From assembly GCA_045631845.1 (NCBI GenBank), contig JAZQVM010000052.1, positions 1 to 6,793 of the forward strand: a stretch of 6,793 bases of DNA, given 5' to 3'. The stretch is from CAKSHC01 sp045631845. GTDB lineage: Bacteria > Bacillota > Clostridia > Oscillospirales > UMGS1783. Shown here piece by piece: positions 5,839 to 6,793 of this stretch (positions are counted from its first letter, which is position 1; each line of letters opens with the position of its first letter). A program made the translations under genes and the position numbers. The notes under the pieces were generated by a model. That model had not been told where the DNA came from and made no database searches. It saw nothing but the letters and a program-made list of their open reading frames with translations.

Positions 5839-6793
5839 TGAGTATCAAGAGTTATGCTAACGCAGTAAGAGATACCATCGCTGCTGAAATGCGCAGAGAT
5901 GATAAAGTTTTCGTCATGGGCGAAGACATTGAAGTTCTCGGTGGTATTTTTGGTTGTACCAGAGGTCTTGCCGATGAGTTTGGTGTAGACCGTGTTCGTA
6001 ACACCCCGATCAGTGAGGCCGGCTTTGTTGGCGCAGGTTTGGGTGCTGCTTGTGTCGGTATGCGTCCGATCGTTGAGCTAATGTATATGGACTTCTCTCT
6101 GGTTGCTGCCGATCAGATTATCAACCAGGTAGCCAAGACCCGCTATGTATTCGGCGGTAAAGCCCGTATTCCTCTGGTTATCCGTGGTCAGCAGGGCGTT
6201 GGTCGTGGTAATGCGGCTACTCACTCTCAGAGCATGGAAGCCCTGTTCGTGCATTTCCCGGGGCTTAAGGTAGTTATGCCTTCTACTCCGGATGATGTTG
6301 TCGGCTTGCTCCGTACCGCTATTCGTGATGATAACCCCGTTATCTTCATTGAACATAAGCAGTTGTACGTGCAGAAGGCGGAAGTCAACGATGATCCCGA
6401 TTACATGATTCCTTTTGGTAAGGCTAAGGTTGTTCGTGAGGGTAGCGATGTTACCGTTGTTGGTACTCATACCTATGTGCAGAAGGCCGTTAATGTTGCG
6501 AAGGAACTGGAGAAGGAAGGCATCAGTGTTGAGGTTATCGATCCTCGTACCATTGTGCCTCTGGATATGGAAACCATCGCTAATTCGGTTAAGAAGACCG
6601 GTCGTGCCGTTGTGGTTCACGAAGCGCACAAGCGTTGTGGTATTGGTGCTGAAATCGGTTCTCAGATCTCTGAAACTTGCTTTAAGTATCTGGATGCTCC
6701 CGTCGAGCGTCTCGGCGCTAAGGATTGCCCGTTGCCGTTTAACCTCGGCCTTGAAAATGCGGTTGTTCCTCAGGAAAAGGACATCTACGACGC
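5838..6793 (+). CDS. Thiamine diphosphate-dependent dehydrogenase E1 component, beta subunit (AcoB/PdhB-like), 3' end cut off
   Basis: The reading frame is open from the ATG at 5838 to the right edge: 318 full codons plus two bases. The family is usually about 325-340 residues, so only the last few are missing. The ATG shares one base with the alpha stop (TAATG), and AAGGGGG at 5822-5828 is its ribosome site. Visible motifs: VMGEDIEVLGG (26-36); RNTPISEAGFVGAG (54-67), with the Glu at about 60 that activates thiamine diphosphate; RGQQGVGRGNAATHSQS (116-132), with the active-site-loop His129; FPGLKVVMPSTPDD (140-153); the C-terminal transketolase domain from VTVVGTHTY (205-213) through EVIDPRTIVPLD (232-243); and HEAHKRCGIGAEI (261-273). 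It pairs with the alpha subunit to form the heterotetrameric E1. E2 (lipoyl acyltransferase) and E3 genes would be expected just downstream but are not visible. The substrate is undecided between acetoin, pyruvate and another 2-oxoacid. Confidence 0.92.
   Translation, partial: MSIKSYANAVRDTIAAEMRRDDKVFVMGEDIEVLGGIFGCTRGLADEFGVDRVRNTPISEAGFVGAGLGAACVGMRPIVELMYMDFSLVAADQIINQVAKTRYVFGGKARIPLVIRGQQGVGRGNAATHSQSMEALFVHFPGLKVVMPSTPDDVVGLLRTAIRDDNPVIFIEHKQLYVQKAEVNDDPDYMIPFGKAKVVREGSDVTVVGTHTYVQKAVNVAKELEKEGISVEVIDPRTIVPLDMETIANSVKKTGRAVVVHEAHKRCGIGAEIGSQISETCFKYLDAPVERLGAKDCPLPFNLGLENAVVPQEKDIYD

Noticed and set aside
6078..6629. Antisense open frame opposite E1 beta
   Set aside because: The + strand frame is open throughout and carries all expected E1 beta motifs.
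1..6793. Mobile elements, CRISPR arrays, tRNA or rRNA genes
   Set aside because: No repeat arrays, transposase motifs or structural RNA signatures were seen; nearly all bases are accounted for by the seven genes.

Overview
The window is a compact, one-directional stretch of bacterial central or organic-acid metabolism. All seven genes lie on the + strand, are tightly packed, and start with G-rich Shine-Dalgarno sequences (runs of G, or AGGAG/GGAGG). One start is GTG, two junctions overlap, and the only sizeable gap is 71 bases. The G-rich ribosome sites, medium base composition and protein sequences fit an anaerobic Firmicutes-type organism, perhaps a member of the Negativicutes. That placement is a low-confidence impression, not a demonstrated assignment.

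Layout. Positions 1-188 hold the end of a GntR-family regulator (FCD domain). A complete malic enzyme follows 14 bases later (203-1375). Then comes the 71-base gap (1376-1446), with an inverted repeat and a possible promoter. After it lies a very tight block: a CoA-acylating aldehyde dehydrogenase of the succinate-semialdehyde/sulfoacetaldehyde dehydrogenase type (1447-2811), the beta and alpha subunits of an NDP-forming acid-CoA ligase of the SucCD superfamily (2819-3976 and 3973-4854), and the E1 alpha and E1 beta subunits of a thiamine-diphosphate-dependent 2-oxoacid/acetoin dehydrogenase (4870-5838 and 5838 to the window end). E1 beta lacks only its last residues. The E2 and E3 subunits are not in the window and would be expected downstream.

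How the genes may work together. The aldehyde dehydrogenase, the ligase and the E1 complex all make or consume an acyl-CoA thioester, so the block looks like an acyl-CoA hub. E1 (with E2/E3) would make acyl-CoA from a 2-oxoacid or from acetoin. The aldehyde dehydrogenase would interconvert acyl-CoA and aldehyde. The ligase would interconvert acyl-CoA and free acid, conserving ATP or spending it. Malic enzyme would supply a 2-oxoacid and reducing power. The most interesting point is that the ligase keeps its phospho-histidine and CoA-binding motifs but has altered residues around the presumed acid-binding pocket in both subunits. It is therefore probably not an ordinary succinyl-CoA synthetase. 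A sulfoacetate-type ligase paired with a sulfoacetaldehyde dehydrogenase, an acetoin-to-acetate module, and an undescribed organic acid are all open possibilities.
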